64,000 bases of DNA from Gammaproteobacteria bacterium (GTDB lineage: Bacteria > Pseudomonadota > Gammaproteobacteria > HK1), in contig JAJEAD010000063.1 of assembly GCA_022824305.1 (NCBI GenBank), forward strand, positions 1 to 64,000, in the 5' to 3' direction. The notes under the pieces are model-generated. The model ran no database searches. It saw only the letters and a list, made by a program, of their open reading frames with translations, and was not told the origin of the DNA. Below, one piece after another: positions 26,761 through 36,166 of the stretch; the first letter of the stretch is position 1; each line of letters begins with the position of its first letter. Position numbers and translations under genes: made by a program.

Positions 26761-28509
26761 ATGTTCGAGAAGCTGAACCGATTGGAGCAACGGGTGTTCG
26801 ACGCCCTGTCGGTCGCGCTGGTGCTCTTCTACTCGTACTCGGCGGTGCTCGATCCCGCCGCGACCCAGTTCCACCGCGGGATCTACGTCCTCGTCACGTA
26901 CGTCCTCGTTTTCCTTCTCTACCGGTCGAAGAGCCGGCCGGGAAGAGTCGCCGACTATCTGCTCATGGTCGCCTCCATCGTCTGCATCGGGTACTGGATG
27001 CTGAACTTCGAGGCCATCAACTACCGGGCCGGCGCCGAGACCGAGCTGGACCGGTGGGTGGCGGTGGCCGGAGTGCTGCTCGGTGTCGAGCTCGCGCGCC
27101 GGGTGGTGGGCAACGTGTTCATCGTCATCGGCGCGGTGATGCTGCTCTACGGCGTCTACGGAGACTACGCGCCCGAGCTCATTTCCCATGCCGGAGACAC
27201 CATTCCGGAGCTGTGCACCAGCATCTTCTACCGGAGCGACGGCGTCTTCGGAATCATGGCCAACGTGCTCGCCACCTACATCATCCTCTTCGTCATATTC
27301 GGCGCATTCCTGGAGGCGAGCGGGGCGCAGCGATTCTTCATCGACTTCCCGCTCGCCGCGGTCGGCCACCGGGTCGGCGGGCCGGCCAAGGTATCGGTCA
27401 TCGCGAGCGGGCTCTTCGGCTCCATTTCCGGGAGCGCCATCGCGAACACCGTATCCACGGGCAACTTCACCATCCCGATGATGAAGAAGGCGGGCTTCCG
27501 GCCCCACGTCGCGGGCGGCATCGAGCCCGCCGCCTCCATCGGCGGCATGTTCATGCCCCCGATCATGGGCGCGGGCGGCTTCATCATGGCGGAGCTCACC
27601 GGGCTGCCCTACTCCACCATCATGCTGGTGGCGATCTTTCCCGCCCTGATGTACTTCTTCAGCGTCTTCGTCATGGTCCACTACGAGGCGAAGCGTCACG
27701 GCATCCGGGGCGAGCGATCGGGGGTGGACGCCACCGCGCTCCTGAAGCGGGAGTGGTTCTACATCCTCCCCCTCCTGGTCATCACCGTGCTCATGCTCAT
27801 GGGTTACTCCCCGGGCTACGCCGCCATCCTCGGCATCGTCGCCTGCATCGCCGTGAGCTGGGTGCGCAAGGACACCCGCATCGGTCCCCGGCGCTTCCTG
27901 GAGGCCTCGCGCGCCGGGGCGGAGAACAGCCTGAAGATCGGCGCCACCGTGGGCGTCATCGGCATCATCATCGGGGTGCTCACCTACAGCGGACTGGTGC
28001 TCACCTTCGCCGACATCGTGATCGCGCTCGCCGACGGCAAGCTGTGGCTGACCATCCTGCTGGTTGCGCTCGCCTCCCTGATCCTGGGAATGGGAGTGCC
28101 GGTCACCGCCGCGTACCTCATCACCGCCGTGGTCGCGGTGCCCGCCCTCACTGCGCTCGGTGTCCACCCCATCGCCGCCCACATGATCGTGTACTGGCTC
28201 TCCCAGGACTCCAACATCACGCCGCCGGTGTGCATCGCCGCCTTCGCCGGGGCCACCATCGCCAAGGCCAACATGTGGAAGACGGCTTTCACCGCCTTCA
28301 AGTTCGCCAAGTTCCTCTACCTCGCTCCCTTCATCTTCGGCTACGTCCCCGCCTTCACCCTGAGCGGCAGCGTCACCGACATCGCGGTGACCTTCGTGCT
28401 GATCATCGCCGGGACCTGGGCCTACTCCTGGTTCCTGAGCGGCATCTGGCTCGACTGGTTCCGGAAGAAGGCTCCGGCCCCTCGAGCGTCAGAGGGGCGA
28501 CCGGATTGA
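26761..28509 (+). CDS. TRAP transporter fused permease (DctQ-DctM type)
   Basis: A 582-residue membrane protein in which the small and large TRAP permease subunits are joined, as usual in TAXI systems. The first 130 residues hold four helices. Then the large domain shows SGSAIANTVSTGNFTIPMMKK, GGMFMPPIMGAGGFIMAE, LILGMGVPVTAAYLI and SQDSNITPPVCIAAFAGATIA, the conserved ion-binding and elevator segments. Works with the preceding binding protein, driven by a sodium or proton gradient. Confidence 0.92.
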   Translation: MFEKLNRLEQRVFDALSVALVLFYSYSAVLDPAATQFHRGIYVLVTYVLVFLLYRSKSRPGRVADYLLMVASIVCIGYWMLNFEAINYRAGAETELDRWVAVAGVLLGVELARRVVGNVFIVIGAVMLLYGVYGDYAPELISHAGDTIPELCTSIFYRSDGVFGIMANVLATYIILFVIFGAFLEASGAQRFFIDFPLAAVGHRVGGPAKVSVIASGLFGSISGSAIANTVSTGNFTIPMMKKAGFRPHVAGGIEPAASIGGMFMPPIMGAGGFIMAELTGLPYSTIMLVAIFPALMYFFSVFVMVHYEAKRHGIRGERSGVDATALLKREWFYILPLLVITVLMLMGYSPGYAAILGIVACIAVSWVRKDTRIGPRRFLEASRAGAENSLKIGATVGVIGIIIGVLTYSGLVLTFADIVIALADGKLWLTILLVALASLILGMGVPVTAAYLITAVVAVPALTALGVHPIAAHMIVYWLSQDSNITPPVCIAAFAGATIAKANMWKTAFTAFKFAKFLYLAPFIFGYVPAFTLSGSVTDIAVTFVLIIAGTWAYSWFLSGIWLDWFRKKAPAPRASEGRPD

Positions 28510-28610
28510 ACGAATCGGGCCGTGGCTCGGAAACACGGCCTGAGACTCGAGAAGCGTGGGGCGGGGGCGAAGAGCAGGGCGCTCCCGATCTTACCTGAGG
28601 GTGCTCAGAG

Positions 28611-28649
28611 ACCATGAAATCTGGATCCCTGCAATCCAATTTTCATGGT
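28611..28649. promoter_or_regulatory. Inverted repeat covering the ATPase start codon
   Basis: Two 16-base arms (28611-28626 and 28634-28649) pair at 14 of 16 positions around a seven-base loop. The right arm contains the ATG (28645-28647) of the DUF4143 ATPase. In the mRNA the start codon would be buried in a hairpin; in DNA the symmetry suits a dimeric regulator. The AT-rich arms contrast with the GC-rich surroundings, suggesting import together with the gene. Confidence 0.75.
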
Positions 28650-29844
28650 ATCTTCTCGACTCGTGATCGAGCGCTCCCATCATCGGCAGACCCTCGGCCG
28701 CCTGCTCGCCCGCAGCCCGGTGGTCGCGATTCTCGGCGCGCGGCAGGTAGGAAAGACTACCCTCGCAAGACGATTCGTAAAGCAGCGGCGAGGCCCGTCG
28801 ACCCTCTTCGATCTCGAGCGCGCCGCAGATCTCGCGCGTCTCGAAGACCCGGAGCTCGCACTCGGGAGTTCAAGGGGAATCGTCGTGCTGGACGAGATCC
28901 AGCGGCGACCCGATCTCTTCCCGGCGCTTCGCGTCCTCTCCGACCGCCCCCGCACCCCGGCGCGTTTCCTGGTGCTGGGGAGCGCATCGCCGGAGCTGCT
29001 TCGTCAGAGCTCGGAATCGCTCGCGGGCCGCATTGCCTATCACGAGCTGCCGGGGTTCAGCCTCGACGAGGTCAGCAGTCGAAACGCAGAACGCCTGTGG
29101 CTTCGCGGAGGCTTTCCACGCTCCTACCTCGCGCGCTCGAACGCGGACAGTCTCGCATGGCGGCAGGACTTCGTCCGAACCTTTCTCGAACGCGACGTGC
29201 CCCAACTGGGCATCACCATCGCGGCGGGTACCCTCGAGCGCTTCTGGTCGATGCTCGCCCACTACCACGCCCAAGTCTGGAACGGATCGGAGTTCGCGCG
29301 ATCCTTCGGCGTATCCCACCACGCGATCGGACGTTACCTCGATGTACTCCGCGCGACATTCATGGTTCGCGTGCTCAGGCCGTGGGCCGCAAACCTTCGC
29401 AAGCGTCAAGTGAAGTCGCCGAAGGTCTATATACGTGACAGCGGTCTGCTGCACTGTCTGCTCGATATCGGCTCCATGAGAGAGCTCGAACGCCACCCCA
29501 AGCTCGGGGCATCGTGGGAAGGATTCATCGTCGAAACGCTGATTCACCTTCTGGGCGCGCGCCCCGAGCAATGCTACTTCTGGGCGACCCACACCGGGGC
29601 CGAGCTCGACCTGCTGATCGTGCACGGCCCCCGGCGGCTCGGATTCGAAGTCAAGCGCACGAGTGCGCCCCGGCTCACCCCTTCGATGCGTTCTGCGCTG
29701 CACGACCTGGAGCTCAGCCGCCTGGATGTAGTCCACGCGGGACCGGACACCTTCCCGTTGGCGCGCGGAGTGCGGGCGGTGTCGGCCGAGCGCCTGCTCT
29801 CGGATGTCTCACCGCTTCCCTCCGGCGCAACCCGGCGGCGTTAG
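28645..29844 (+). CDS. AAA-type ATPase with C-terminal DUF4143 domain
   Basis: A 399-residue P-loop ATPase. Walker A ILGARQVGKTTLAR at about residues 29-42, Walker B GIVVLDEIQRRPDLF, sensor region RFLVLGSASPELL. The C-terminal part is the DUF4143 fold with a PD-(D/E)xK-like trio ELDLLIVHGPRRLGFEVKR. Such ATPases are common, patchily distributed and often mobile; some are proposed to be nucleic-acid or toxin related, none is firmly assigned. No classical Shine-Dalgarno; the ATG sits within an inverted repeat. Confidence 0.85.
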   Translation: MVSSRLVIERSHHRQTLGRLLARSPVVAILGARQVGKTTLARRFVKQRRGPSTLFDLERAADLARLEDPELALGSSRGIVVLDEIQRRPDLFPALRVLSDRPRTPARFLVLGSASPELLRQSSESLAGRIAYHELPGFSLDEVSSRNAERLWLRGGFPRSYLARSNADSLAWRQDFVRTFLERDVPQLGITIAAGTLERFWSMLAHYHAQVWNGSEFARSFGVSHHAIGRYLDVLRATFMVRVLRPWAANLRKRQVKSPKVYIRDSGLLHCLLDIGSMRELERHPKLGASWEGFIVETLIHLLGARPEQCYFWATHTGAELDLLIVHGPRRLGFEVKRTSAPRLTPSMRSALHDLELSRLDVVHAGPDTFPLARGVRAVSAERLLSDVSPLPSGATRRR

Positions 29845-29913
29845 CCCACTCGCGACCTGGACCGGGCCGAGAATGATCTGTTCACGCACGGATACTGCAT
29901 GATCGGGGTCGCG

Positions 29914-30666
29914 CTATCCGTCCCGGACGCCCGGCGCGCTCGGGCGCGGGGCGGCTTCCGGCATGCCGGACTCGAGCCAGGCCACGACCTCGGCCGTCGG
30001 CATCACGTCTCCCGAGGAGATGTCGATGTCGAAGAGCGTCACCTCGTGCATCAGCTCCGAGCGGTCGCCCACCGCCTCGGCGGGCACGATCACGTGGAAG
30101 CTCTCCACCGCGTCCCGACAGGTCGCGTAGACGCAGTGCCCGGTGCTGCACCCGGTGACGATCAGGGTATCCACTCCGAGGATGCCGAGCATCTGCGCGA
30201 GATTGGTGCCCTTGAACGCCGAGTCGTAGGGCTTGGCGAAGAGCTTCTCCGTCGGGCGCCGCTCGAGCCGGGGATCGAGGCTGAACTCGTAGTCGAAGTC
30301 GGTGTCCTCCGCGTAGTCGAACTTGGCGAGCACGGGCGCTCGAGGCTCGTTCGGGTCCACGTGCCCGGTCGTGAAGAAGATGGGCACGCCCGCCGCTCTC
30401 GCCGCCGCGAGAACGTCCACGGTCGCTTCCACCACCGGATCCAGGTTGCTCCCCGCCGGTCCGGCGTACCGGGTCCAGGCGAGCGCGAGATCGACCACGA
30501 TGACCGCGGGGCGCGATCCGAATCCGACCCGAGCGCCCCATCCGCGGTCCACGTAGGCCCGGCGCAACTCGCCGAAGTGAGAATGCAGCGCGGCCCGCAG
30601 CTCATCGGACATGCGCATCTTGTGGTCGCCCGCAACCCGCGGGCCTTGATTGTCCTGACTCGTCAT
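29914..30666 (-). CDS. Isochorismatase-like cysteine hydrolase
   Basis: A 250-residue amidohydrolase of the isochorismatase superfamily. The triad is visible as Asp in VIVVDLALAWT, Lys in EKLFAKPYDSAF, and Cys in VTGCSTGHCVYAT preceded by the cis-peptide region. The extended N-terminus and overall layout resemble N-carbamoylsarcosine amidase-type members, which release carbamate from N-carbamoyl amino acids. A strong AAGGAGG lies before the ATG. It stands alone between divergent or convergent neighbours; the substrate is unknown. Confidence 0.85.
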   Translation of the reverse strand: MTSQDNQGPRVAGDHKMRMSDELRAALHSHFGELRRAYVDRGWGARVGFGSRPAVIVVDLALAWTRYAGPAGSNLDPVVEATVDVLAAARAAGVPIFFTTGHVDPNEPRAPVLAKFDYAEDTDFDYEFSLDPRLERRPTEKLFAKPYDSAFKGTNLAQMLGILGVDTLIVTGCSTGHCVYATCRDAVESFHVIVPAEAVGDRSELMHEVTLFDIDISSGDVMPTAEVVAWLESGMPEAAPRPSAPGVRDG

Positions 30667-31087
30667 CCCGCCACCTCCTTATCCTGCCCCGTGCCGCTCT
30701 CGAACTCGGGACCTCCGGTCCAACCCGGACCAATCCTGCATGGCGGCGCGAGACCTCACACTCCCGCTCGCGCGCGTTGCTGCGCTTTCCACCACGACCC
30801 GACCGCGTTCGGTCCGGCAGATGGCTCCGGATGATACGCCGCCGCGCCGGCCCCTCGCTCCTTCCGAGCAAGGAAGAGCGGCATTCGAGACCGCAGGGCT
30901 GTCGGCGGGGCCGCGCCACGTGGCGCCCGTTTCCTGCGACGCGCTCACGAAGCGTCACCGGTGGCCGCGGTTCGACACTCGCATCGACCTCGCCGACACT
31001 ATCCGCCGCTGACGCGCGCACTTTGCGTTCCGGAGCAGACGGCGCGCACAGTGGGGTCATCGTCAGCGCAGTGCGGGAGGTTCGGAG
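30667..31087. other. Divergent intergenic region
   Basis: This 421-bp region lies between the isochorismatase-like gene (minus) and the M19 gene (plus). Frames crossing it are rich in Arg and Pro and resemble nothing. Promoters for both genes are expected here; no hairpin or riboswitch was recognised. Confidence 0.4.
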
Positions 31088-32113
31088 ATGTCCGACAAGA
31101 GCGAAAACGGCTGGGGCGTTGCGCGGGACGCGGCCGCGCTGCACCGCGCCTCGATGGTCTGGGACAACCACGCCGGCTTTGCGTACCAGCGCGCATCGGA
31201 CCTCGAGGAATTGAGCCGCTGGGCGCGGTCTGGGGTCGACTACCTGTCGCTCAACGCGGGGTACGACGTCATGCCATGGACCCTCGCGGTGGAGGCCCTG
31301 TCCCAGTATCGCCACTGGGTGCGCGCGCACGGCGACATGATGGTCGAAGTCGACACCGTCGAGGACGTTCACCGTGCGAAGCGCGAGTCGAAGATCGCGG
31401 TGGCCTACGATCTCGAAGGCATGGACGCGCTCAACGGCGACGTCGGGATGGTGGACGTGTACTACAAGCTCGGCGTCCGGCAGATGCTCTTCGCCTACAA
31501 CCGCAACAACCTGGCCGGGAGCGGCTGTCATGACGAGGACATCGGCCTGACGCCCTTCGGCCGCGACGTCATCCGCGAGATGAACCGGGTCGGGATGGTG
31601 GTCGACTGCTCCCACACCGGGTATCGCACGAGCATGGAGGCGATGGAGGAGTCGGCGGCGCCCGTCATCTTCTCCCACTCGAACGCGCGTTGCCTCTGCG
31701 ACCACGAACGCAATATCCACGACGACCAGATCGTGGCCTGCGCGGCGACCGGGGGCGTGGTCGGCGTAACCGGGGTGGGCTGCTTCCTGGGACCCGAGGG
31801 CGCCACCGTCGCGCACCTCGTCGAGCACATCGACCACATGGTCTCCCTCGTCGGTCCCGAGCACGTCGGCATCGGCCTGGACGCCGTGCTCGAGGACGAG
31901 GAGCCCGTCTCCGACCTTTCCCACCACCGGGACTACTGGCCCGAGAGCCAGTATCCGTCCGAGAACCTCTCGACCTCGGGCTACATCCCACCCGAAGCGC
32001 TCCCTCAGGTGACCGAGAAGCTGCTGGAACGCGGCTACAAGGACTGGGACGTGCGCGCCATCCTGGGAGAGAACTTCCTGCGGATCGCGAGCCGGGTGTG
32101 GCGACGGGCGTGA
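31088..32113 (+). CDS. Membrane dipeptidase family protein (peptidase M19)
   Basis: A 341-residue renal-dipeptidase-like TIM barrel. It has WDNHAGF near residue 22, YDLEGMDALNGD (bridging glutamate), VVDCSHTGYRTS and IFSHSNARCLCDHERN (histidine ligands), and HVGIGLDAV. In canonical M19 the first motif is H-x-D with both residues binding zinc; here the second position is Gly (HAG), so the binuclear site is altered. Related environmental proteins share such a change. GGGAGG lies upstream of the ATG. It probably hydrolyses an amide or dipeptide-like compound. Confidence 0.85.
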   Translation: MSDKSENGWGVARDAAALHRASMVWDNHAGFAYQRASDLEELSRWARSGVDYLSLNAGYDVMPWTLAVEALSQYRHWVRAHGDMMVEVDTVEDVHRAKRESKIAVAYDLEGMDALNGDVGMVDVYYKLGVRQMLFAYNRNNLAGSGCHDEDIGLTPFGRDVIREMNRVGMVVDCSHTGYRTSMEAMEESAAPVIFSHSNARCLCDHERNIHDDQIVACAATGGVVGVTGVGCFLGPEGATVAHLVEHIDHMVSLVGPEHVGIGLDAVLEDEEPVSDLSHHRDYWPESQYPSENLSTSGYIPPEALPQVTEKLLERGYKDWDVRAILGENFLRIASRVWRRA

Positions 32114-32588
32114 GCGGCGCGCCGTCGCCGGGGCCTGCCTGAATTCGCGCGCGGCGTGCCGCTTGACTCGCTCGAGCTACGCGCCTGCGCACGCTCCACC
32201 CACGCCGCGCCCGGTTCCTTCCCGCAACCCCGGGACCGTCCTGCCCAGGTCCCGCATTCTCGGGGCCCGACCGACCGAAGGGCGCGCCGCGTGACATCTC
32301 CCGATGCGTTCGCTCGGGGCCGCTTCGCCAGCACGGCCGAGCTCCAACCGGCCGCCGCCTTAAGGTCACTGATCTTGCGATTAACGCCAATTCTTGGTCC
32401 CGGCTGGAACCACAACGTGACATTGGTTCTACGCCGTATCAGTCACTTGGCACCTTCCGATATCGGCGACAGAACCCAGCTCGGACTCAAGTCTTGAGAA
32501 GAACTCGCGTAGGGGCACCATACTGTGAATTTTCCTCTCATCCGGGGCTCCGGCCTCCATCGGCGACACTCCCCGGAGACCGCTTCTC
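32114..32588. other. Intergenic region, composition shift
   Basis: No gene is seen. From about 32360 the sequence becomes visibly less GC-rich and stays so to about 34200, marking the left side of a small foreign-looking patch that holds the PIN pair. Confidence 0.45.
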
Positions 32589-32759
32589 TCAGCCGGCGTC
32601 GGCCAGGAGCTCGGGGAGAAAGGCTTTCAACTTCTCGAAGATCCCCTCGAGCACGTTGCTCTTTCCGGTGAACAACCCCTCGGGAGATCTGAATAGCTCC
32701 CCTACTCTTGCACTGTAGCTCACAACCAGGAAGCCACCCAATAGACCGCCTTCAGGCAC
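32589..32759 (-). CDS. Possible small ORF downstream of the PIN gene
   Basis: An open frame ending in TGA at 32589 reads VPEGGLLGGFLVVSYSARVG and then an amphipathic C-terminal segment ending AFLPELLADAG. With a GTG start at 32759 it gives 56 residues. The same frame is open back to the PIN stop codon at 32865-32867, so it could also be the tail of a decayed gene or of a longer protein. Not recognised. Confidence 0.3.
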   Translation of the reverse strand: MPEGGLLGGFLVVSYSARVGELFRSPEGLFTGKSNVLEGIFEKLKAFLPELLADAG

Positions 32760-32864
32760 GGGAATACACCGGCCCCCCTCGAACCATCGCAGGTGAATGG
32801 CGAGCTCTCTGTTCCCGCTTCGGGCTGCGTCGGATACGTCCCCCCTCGATGGTTCCGATGGAAA

Positions 32865-33404
32865 TCAGCTCTTGTCCTTTGGCTCAAGTTCAAGGATCCC
32901 CTGTGCACCTTTAGGCGGCACGGGCAGGGTATGTACAGGAACCACCTCAATTCCGAGTGGCTCCGCGAGCTGAGCGATGTCATCGTCGTCAGAGTAGATC
33001 GTGCTTTGGTTTTGGGTCCGAGCAATCGCGATAATCTGGCGGTCGAACTTCAGCTTCGCGCGCGTAGCCTTCGTTCCGGCGCGCAAGTTTCCCTTCTTCA
33101 AAGCCTCGCGGACCATCGTCGCGAGCTCTACGGCGGCCCTTTGGACGAATGGTTCGATGCGGAACCAACGAGTAGTGTTCAGGATGTCGAGGTAATCAGG
33201 TCCGGCCTCATTTGCATGGACGAGTACTTCGCTCAGGGCCGGGGTCGGGATCACGATAGTCTCGCGTCGCTTATCGAGGGTTTCGATCAGGTGATCGACC
33301 CGAGCTTTCGCGTTCGTAACCGGTTCGTTAGTCGCGGGGTCGCGCGGCGCTCTCGCATCTGGCTCTAGGAAAAGCAGCAGGATCGTCGCGTCGAAGACCG
33401 CCAT
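32865..33404 (-). CDS. PIN-domain protein
   Basis: A 179-residue PIN-fold protein. MAVFDATILLLFLEPDA gives the first aspartate, TPALSEVLVHANEAG the glutamate, LKFDRQIIAIARTQ the third acidic site, and IYSDDDDIAQLAEPLGIEV the last. It is longer than VapC. The ATG at 33404 overlaps the upstream stop as TGATG, so the two genes are coupled. Likely an RNase component of a toxin-antitoxin or related two-gene module. Confidence 0.75.
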   Translation of the reverse strand: MAVFDATILLLFLEPDARAPRDPATNEPVTNAKARVDHLIETLDKRRETIVIPTPALSEVLVHANEAGPDYLDILNTTRWFRIEPFVQRAAVELATMVREALKKGNLRAGTKATRAKLKFDRQIIAIARTQNQSTIYSDDDDIAQLAEPLGIEVVPVHTLPVPPKGAQGILELEPKDKS

Positions 33405-34147
33405 CAGTGTGCTTCTTCGATTCCGCGAAGATGTCGAAGCTCTTCCGCGGGATTTTCGATGTCCTTCCAACCGCTTCCATCGACGTCGCGAAGCCTCTGT
33501 GCAACCTGGCCAAGGGGTGCATCGTCGAGTTGTTCGAAGTTCGTGATATTGAACCGCTTCATCACCCAATCGCCATCGGCATCCCGCTCCCAGCGTCCAT
33601 CTCCCTGTACGCGAAGGGTTGGGCCGTAGAGATGGACGGCGAGCCGCCTGGCCATCCCGCGGGTGGCGTTGCACAGGTGGATTCTGTCGCCATCGCGAAG
33701 GTGAACGGGCACTGTGTCGTCTCGGCCACCGATCCTGATCAGTACCCCATCGAGGACACCGAGCTGATTGAACGCGCCGAAAGTCACTGGTGCCGTTCGC
33801 TCGCAGCCAGGAAATCGAATCACTTCGGCTCCCCCGCTCTCATGCAAAGTTCCGGTCGCGTTGTCGTCAGCCAGATATCGATTCAGCACGCTGAACGCCC
33901 TGAACACATCATCGTGCGGGTTGACGTGCGCCAGGGATTGAATCCGTTCGTTGATTTCGGGCATCGCCTCAGGTTCGACGGTCTGTACGAGCACAGTGCT
34001 TCCTGCTTCTAGCCGCACGAAGTGCACTTGATCCGACCTGCCCAAGAGCCGCGCCAGCTCCCCCATGTATTCGGCCAAGCGCGACATTGGCATGGTGTCG
34101 GGACTGAAGGCATCGATGACGAACCGATACTCGTTCCGTTCTTTCAT
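33404..34147 (-). CDS. Hypothetical partner of PIN protein
   Basis: A 247-residue protein not recognised as a known family. It begins MKERNEYRFVIDAFSPDTMPMSRLAEYMGELARLLG, has an internal HVNPHDDVFRAFSVLN helix, and then a strand-rich half (VLIRIGGRDDTVPVHLRDGD, GDGRWERDADGDW) that looks like a small beta domain. Translationally coupled to the PIN gene by a one-base TGATG overlap, so it probably controls, targets or neutralises that nuclease. Codon and base composition match the lower-GC patch. Confidence 0.6.
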   Translation of the reverse strand: MKERNEYRFVIDAFSPDTMPMSRLAEYMGELARLLGRSDQVHFVRLEAGSTVLVQTVEPEAMPEINERIQSLAHVNPHDDVFRAFSVLNRYLADDNATGTLHESGGAEVIRFPGCERTAPVTFGAFNQLGVLDGVLIRIGGRDDTVPVHLRDGDRIHLCNATRGMARRLAVHLYGPTLRVQGDGRWERDADGDWVMKRFNITNFEQLDDAPLGQVAQRLRDVDGSGWKDIENPAEELRHLRGIEEAH

Positions 34148-34499
34148 GGCTGGGCTCCCACACAAGCGCGACGCGCGCTGGCATCGCTGGCTCTCCCGGT
34201 CGTGATGGCTCCGTTGATGACGAAGTAGCACCCAAGTCTAGACGGCCGGTATCGTAGCTCACGTCGCCCGCGTACGTCGCGAGTCGCTTGGCTTGGGGGC
34301 AGCAGGTGATCGAGACGGCTCCGCTGCACGCATGGCCACGGTGTGGCGGGGTCCGTCATCGACCGCTTGGATCACAGCCACTGTCGCACCACGGCAGGAG
34401 TAGGGGCGCCTCACTTCGTCGGCTTGGCCGTCCAGATTCGCGTCCCGTGCGGCAACCCCTCTTCCGGCGGGTTGGTATCCCCTCCATCGCTGATCTGGA
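34148..34499. other. Intergenic region between PIN module and tRNA-Phe
   Basis: No gene is supported in this stretch. It lies directly downstream of the 3' end of tRNA-Phe, a position often used for integration of mobile DNA. No second copy of the tRNA 3' end was noticed in the window. Confidence 0.4.
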
Positions 34500-34575
<76 letters not shown>

Positions 34576-34733
34576 ATGCCCGTGCGGGGACCGCGTATTT
34601 AAAGGGCGGCGCCTCCCCAGGGTCAAGGTGATGCGCGGGGTGAATGCGTCGGGCGGCCGGCATTGACCGCGCCTCGGGGGCGCGACCATGCTGCGCTGCC
34701 CGTCATCCCGGGCAGGCCGGCGGAGGGGGCACG

Positions 34734-35849
34734 ATGATCTACGACGGGCACGCCTACTGCATCCCGGACCTGAGCGGCGACGGCGGGTTCGAGAGTCGAG
34801 AGGAATTCCAGCGGCTGCTCCAGTTCATCACCGCGCACCACTTCCAGCCCGCGTGGCGGGCGCGCGACCGGGCTCCTGGCGACGACCACGCGCTCGCCGA
34901 TCTCTCGCGCCCCTTCGAGCTCGACGCGGTTCGGCCGGCCCGCTTCCGGGCCGCTCCCCACGGACGCCTGGAGTGGGAAGCCGGCGGCGAGGTCCACTGC
35001 AAGCAGATGTTCCCGCCGTTGCTCGCGGGCACATCCTACGACGCGGACCGAACGGTGGCGGAGATGGACTACGCCGGGGTGGACCGGGCCCTGCTGCACC
35101 GCACCCCCTATCTCGGCATAGACAACGACTTCTTCGCCGACTGCTGCCGGCGGCACCCCAAGCGCCTCCAGGGGCTGGCCTACGTGCCGGAATGGAAGAT
35201 CCCCGCCGACCCCGATGCCGCAATCCGGGAGCTCGACCGCGCCGTCAACGACCTCGGGCTGCACGGACTGCAGTTTCTTCCCTACTTCTCGGTTCTCCAC
35301 GGCGTCACCGAGGACTGGGACGCCGGCGCCTACCGTCCCTTCTGGGACGCGGTGGCGGGCTTGAGAGTACCGGTCTTCTTCACCTTCATCTCGCAGCAGG
35401 AGAAGACGGTGGAAGGCTACCTCGCGCAGTTGCGGCGCCTGCGGCGCTGGATGGAGCGCTACCCTGACGTGGACGCGGTGCTGACCCACGGCTTCGACTG
35501 GCTCCGCTTCCTCGAAGACGGATGCTTGCGCATTCCCGACGCGGTGTACGAGGCCGCCCCCTGCGAGCATCCGCGATTCCGGGTGCAGATCCTCTTCGCG
35601 GTGTTCCTGGGCGTCGCCTTCGACTACCCGATGCTCCAGTTCAAGCCAACGCTGGCCCGGATGGTCGAGCGCCTCGGCACCGATCGCATCATCTGGGGCA
35701 CCGACGTGCCGATCGTGATGCGCTACACGACCTACCGCCAGTCGCTCGACCAGATCCGGCTCTACTGCGAGGACCTGCTGGGCAGGGAGGGGATGGCGGA
35801 CGTCCTCGGCGGAAACATGGCTCGCCTCATGGGCCTCCAAGCCCTCTGA
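34734..35849 (+). CDS. Amidohydrolase-2 family metal-dependent hydrolase
   Basis: A 371-residue TIM-barrel hydrolase or decarboxylase of the amidohydrolase-2 (ACMSD-like) group. The metal-binding entry motif is DGHAYC in place of the common D-x-H-x-H; later landmarks are LQFLPYFSVLHG, DAVLTHGFDW (ligand histidine) and the ligand aspartate in IIWGTDVPIVM. GGAGGGGG lies before the ATG at 34734. Members hydrolyse lactones or decarboxylate aromatic acids. It is next to a Rieske oxygenase on the same strand, so it may process an oxygenase product; the substrate is unknown. Confidence 0.8.
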   Translation: MIYDGHAYCIPDLSGDGGFESREEFQRLLQFITAHHFQPAWRARDRAPGDDHALADLSRPFELDAVRPARFRAAPHGRLEWEAGGEVHCKQMFPPLLAGTSYDADRTVAEMDYAGVDRALLHRTPYLGIDNDFFADCCRRHPKRLQGLAYVPEWKIPADPDAAIRELDRAVNDLGLHGLQFLPYFSVLHGVTEDWDAGAYRPFWDAVAGLRVPVFFTFISQQEKTVEGYLAQLRRLRRWMERYPDVDAVLTHGFDWLRFLEDGCLRIPDAVYEAAPCEHPRFRVQILFAVFLGVAFDYPMLQFKPTLARMVERLGTDRIIWGTDVPIVMRYTTYRQSLDQIRLYCEDLLGREGMADVLGGNMARLMGLQAL

Positions 35850-36166
35850 CGTCGCGGCCCGCCCGCGGCGCTTCCCTTCTCTTCCGCGATCCCGGCACTC
35901 CCCATCTGTCACGGGTCAGCCAACAATCCCCAGACAGGGTCACGGAAGATTCCCCACCCTCCTCAACGAAGGAGGAGTGGTCACGAGCAGACTGTTCGAA
36001 GGCGCGTGGCACTGCGTGAGCGCCGGTCGCGGCCGACGGAGTCTCCGGAAAGCGCGCTGCGGGAATCTCGTCCTTCTCCGACCCGCGCGCGTCTTGCTCC
36101 GCCCCCGCGGGAGCCGAATAATCGCCCGCCATACCCTTCGATTCGTTCTCCCGAGGACCACACGCC
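35850..36166. other. Intergenic region with hairpin
   Basis: No gene is seen. Bases 35954-35980 form an imperfect hairpin (CCACCCTCCT against AGGAGGAGTGG) with no U-tract. It could end transcription of the amidohydrolase or belong to the Rieske gene leader. Confidence 0.35.

Noticed and set aside
32589-32867. TGA at the end of the PIN gene as a recoded codon, since the frame stays open for 92 more codons
   Set aside because: The PIN fold is complete before the TGA, no U-x-x-C or other Sec motif surrounds it and no hairpin follows; a separate small ORF or remnant is simpler.
35954-35980. Rho-independent terminator after the amidohydrolase
   Set aside because: The hairpin is imperfect, about 100 bases from the stop, and lacks a U-tract.
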